Program-made: the position numbers and the translations under genes
Part shown: piece by piece, positions 5,517 through 6,920 of the stretch
Numbering within the stretch: the first letter of the stretch is position 1
Layout: each line of letters starts with the position of its first letter
DNA from: Rhodospirillaceae bacterium
Lineage (GTDB): Bacteria; Pseudomonadota; Alphaproteobacteria; UBA11136
Length of the DNA: 6,920 bases
Direction: 5' to 3'
NCBI GenBank assembly: GCA_018663165.1
Contig: JABJES010000168.1
Coordinates: 1-6,920, forward strand
The notes under the pieces: generated by a model
The model's database searches: none
What the model saw: only the letters and a program-made list of their open reading frames with translations
Told to the model about the DNA's origin: nothing

Positions 5517-6136
5517 TTATCTCCGCGCTCGCTTTTTATCTTTTCGCGACGTTAATCGTCGCTTCTGGTGTGATGGTCATTGTCTCCCGCAATCCTGTTC
5601 ATTCTGTGCTGTTCCTGATCCTCGCCTTTTTCAACGGTGCCGGGCTGTTCATTCTGCTTGGGGCTGAATTCCTGGCCATGATCCTGGTCGTCGTCTATGT
5701 CGGCGCTGTGGCGGTGTTGTTCCTCTTTGTGGTGATGATGCTCGATATTAATTTCGTCAAATTGCGTGAAGGGTTTCTCAATTATCTGCCGGTTGGTGGG
5801 TTGATCGGTCTTATCCTGTTGATCGAGCTTTTGATGGTTGCTGGTGGCTGGGCCTTTTCCGCGCAGGCCGTGCCGGGGCCCGGTGCGCCGCTTTCGGCCC
5901 TGGCACCGGATCCGGGTGTATCCAATACTCTGGCGATTGGAAAGTTGATCTACACCCATTATTTCTACCTTTTCCAGGCTGCGGGCCTGGTGCTTCTGGT
6001 GGCCATGATCGGAGCGATTACGCTCACCCTGCGCACTCGTAAGGGCGTGCGCAAACAGAACATCGCCCATCAGGTATCGGTGAATGCCAAGGATCGGATC
6101 GAGCTCAAAAAAGTAAAGATAAGGGGAGGGGTCTAG
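5513..6136 (+). CDS. nuoJ: NADH-quinone oxidoreductase subunit J (ND6 type)
   Basis: NuoJ is a membrane-arm subunit lying between NuoH and NuoK; its third membrane helix takes part in the coupling between quinone reduction and proton pumping. The 207-residue protein has about five hydrophobic spans. It shows the conserved SRNPVHSVLFLILAFFNGAG (25-44), LLGAEFLAMILVVVYVGAVA (48-67) and LFLFVVMMLDINF (69-81) segments, the last two covering the glycine-containing third helix. The loop between spans 4 and 5 is Pro/Gly-rich (PGPGAPLSALAPDPG, 121-135), and the C-terminus is a basic cytoplasm-type tail (RTRKGVRKQNIAHQV and ELKKVKIRGGV). ATG 5513 is chosen because MIISALAFYLFA fits the family N-terminus, a G-rich stretch (GGGGGA, 5503-5508 region) precedes it, and it forms an ATGA with the preceding small ORF. 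In-frame ATG 5501 and TTG 5489 would add only 4 or 8 unconserved residues. nuoK starts 3 bases after its stop. Confidence 0.95.
   Translation: MIISALAFYLFATLIVASGVMVIVSRNPVHSVLFLILAFFNGAGLFILLGAEFLAMILVVVYVGAVAVLFLFVVMMLDINFVKLREGFLNYLPVGGLIGLILLIELLMVAGGWAFSAQAVPGPGAPLSALAPDPGVSNTLAIGKLIYTHYFYLFQAAGLVLLVAMIGAITLTLRTRKGVRKQNIAHQVSVNAKDRIELKKVKIRGGV
6123..6131 (+). promoter_or_regulatory. Strong Shine-Dalgarno sequence of nuoK inside nuoJ
   Basis: GGGGAGGGG overlaps the last codons of nuoJ and ends 8 bases before the nuoK ATG at 6140. It is the strongest SD-like element in the window, and it encodes the GGV end of NuoJ. Confidence 0.7.
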
Positions 6137-6139
6137 GAA

Positions 6140-6451
6140 ATGTTTGAAATCACTCTTTCCCATTACCTGTCTGTGGCGGCGATTTTGTTCGCTCTGGGGG
6201 TTTTCGGTATTTTTCTTAACCGCAAAAACGTCATTGTTATCTTGATGTCGGTTGAGCTGATGCTGCTTGCGGTCAATATTAATATGGTGGCGTTCTCTTC
6301 CTTTCTTCATGATCTATCGGGGCAGATTTTTGCCATGTTTATTCTCACCGTTGCCGCTGCCGAGGCGGCCATCGGCCTGGCTATTATGATCGTCTATTTC
6401 CGCAACCGCGGGACGATCGAGGTCGAGGACATCAATGTGATGAAGGGATAA
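6140..6451 (+). CDS. nuoK: NADH-quinone oxidoreductase subunit K (ND4L type)
   Basis: NuoK is the small three-helix membrane subunit with the buried glutamates of the proton pathway between NuoJ/NuoA and NuoN. It has 103 residues, close to the usual 100-102. The start MFEITLSHYLSVAAILFALG is followed by GIFLNRKNVIVILMSVELML, with Glu39 in helix 2. Then comes FAMFILTVAAAEAAIGLAIM with Glu75 in helix 3. These correspond to E. coli Glu36 and Glu72 by motif. It ends in a polar tail, RNRGTIEVEDINVMKG, in which IEVEDIN is typical for alphaproteobacteria. The ATG is backed by a very good SD at 6123-6131 and sits 3 bases after nuoJ. The stop is 5 bases from the inferred TTG start of nuoL. Confidence 0.96.
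   Translation: MFEITLSHYLSVAAILFALGVFGIFLNRKNVIVILMSVELMLLAVNINMVAFSSFLHDLSGQIFAMFILTVAAAEAAIGLAIMIVYFRNRGTIEVEDINVMKG
6443..6448 (+). promoter_or_regulatory. Shine-Dalgarno sequence of nuoL inside nuoK
   Basis: AAGGGA in the last codons of nuoK, 8 bases before TTG 6457. It supports the unusual start codon. Confidence 0.55.
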
Positions 6452-6456
6452 CCGGG

Positions 6457-6920
6457 TTGCTTTATGTCGCCGCCATATTCCTGCCGCTTCTCGGCGCTGT
6501 TGTAACCGGCTTCTTCGGGCGCTGGCTTGGTGATCGTCAGTCTGAGCTGATCGCCTGTGCGATGCTGATCCTTTCGGCTCTTATTTCGGTTTTCCTGTTT
6601 TTTGAAATAGCCGGTAGCGGTCAAAATATTGTCGTTGAGCTGTTTGCCTGGATTGATTCAGGAAATCTTCAGGCGAACTGGGCGCTCAAATTCGACACTC
6701 TTACTGTTGTCATGATGGTCGTGGTTACCGTGGTTTCGGCCATGGTCCATGTCTATTCCATCGGCTATATGGCGAAAGATGACGCGATTCCCCGTTTCTT
6801 CGCCTACCTTAATCTCTTTACCTTCTTCATGCTGATGCTGGTTACTGCCGATAATATGGTGCAGCTTTTCTTCGGCTGGGAAGGGGTCGGGCTTGCGTCC
6901 TATCTGTTGATCGGTTTCTG
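6457..6920 (+). CDS. nuoL: NADH-quinone oxidoreductase subunit L (ND5 type), 5' part, TTG start, runs off the window
   Basis: NuoL is the distal antiporter-like proton channel of complex I; about 154 codons are visible here. Translation gives a hydrophobic N-terminus, LLYVAAIFLPLLGAVVTGFF. Then come WALKFDTLTVVMMVVVTVVS, VHVYSIGYM, and the hallmark TADNMVQLFFGWEGVGLASY, whose Glu142 corresponds by motif to the key E. coli Glu144. The start is inferred to be TTG 6457: it puts LYVAAIFLPLLG at the usual place of the NuoL N-terminus. A SD-like AAGGGA (6443-6448, at the end of nuoK) lies 8 bases upstream. No in-frame ATG or GTG exists between the nuoK stop and this point. The ATG at 6464 is out of frame and ends after 13 codons. 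The first in-frame ATG (at 6559) would delete the first membrane span. The gene continues beyond base 6920. Confidence 0.93.
   Translation, partial: MLYVAAIFLPLLGAVVTGFFGRWLGDRQSELIACAMLILSALISVFLFFEIAGSGQNIVVELFAWIDSGNLQANWALKFDTLTVVMMVVVTVVSAMVHVYSIGYMAKDDAIPRFFAYLNLFTFFMLMLVTADNMVQLFFGWEGVGLASYLLIGF

Noticed and set aside
5552..6310. Minus-strand reading frame (252 codons) opposite nuoJ/nuoK
   Set aside because: Its product is rich in His, Gln, Asp and Arg, the typical mirror of hydrophobic membrane-protein codons; nuoJ and nuoK are certain on the plus strand.
6464..6505. ATG 6464 as nuoL start
   Set aside because: It is in another frame and reaches a stop after 13 codons; the NuoL frame runs through TTG 6457.

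Overview
The window is one continuous, all-plus-strand stretch of a respiratory complex I (proton-pumping NADH:quinone oxidoreductase, NDH-1) operon. The gene order is nuoE (3' part), nuoF, nuoG, nuoH, nuoI, nuoJ, nuoK, nuoL (5' part). It has the look of an alphaproteobacterium. Its NuoG carries the long mitochondrial-type stretches (around GATGRGEDMEVGTYV and HEDINEEWISDKTRF) and lacks the intact four-cysteine N7 motif of the E. coli and Thermus subunits. NuoI is the short 163-residue alphaproteobacterial/mitochondrial TYKY form. The moderately GC-rich sequence would fit the Rhodospirillales or a relative, but the genus cannot be fixed from the sequence alone.

Layout: nuoE ends at 366 and shares one base with nuoF (366-1688). 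A 22-base gap holding a Shine-Dalgarno sequence (SD) leads to nuoG (1711-3792), which overlaps nuoH (3785-4924) by 8 bases. nuoH overlaps nuoI (4921-5412) in an ATGA. A 100-base gap follows, the only sizeable one. It can be read as a 30-codon small ORF (5424-5516) that ends in an ATGA with nuoJ (5513-6136). nuoK (6140-6451) and nuoL (from a TTG at 6457, running off the end) follow with gaps of 3 and 5 bases. No promoter, convincing terminator, tRNA, mobile element or CRISPR array was seen, so this is the interior of a single polycistronic unit.

How the genes work together: NuoE and NuoF form the NADH-oxidising tip (FMN, N1a, N3). NuoG (N1b, N5, N4) and NuoI (N6a, N6b) continue the iron-sulfur wire towards the quinone site. 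NuoH roofs that site in the membrane and connects to NuoJ, NuoK and the antiporter-like NuoL of the proton-pumping arm.

I do not see a new biological system here; the core is ordinary complex I. The points worth a second look are: a Pro-Thr-rich C-terminal tail on NuoH encoded by a hexanucleotide repeat directly before the nuoI start; the possible small basic-protein gene between nuoI and nuoJ, with a hairpin inside it; a TTG start for nuoL; and a few unusual residues near cofactor sites in NuoF and NuoG.
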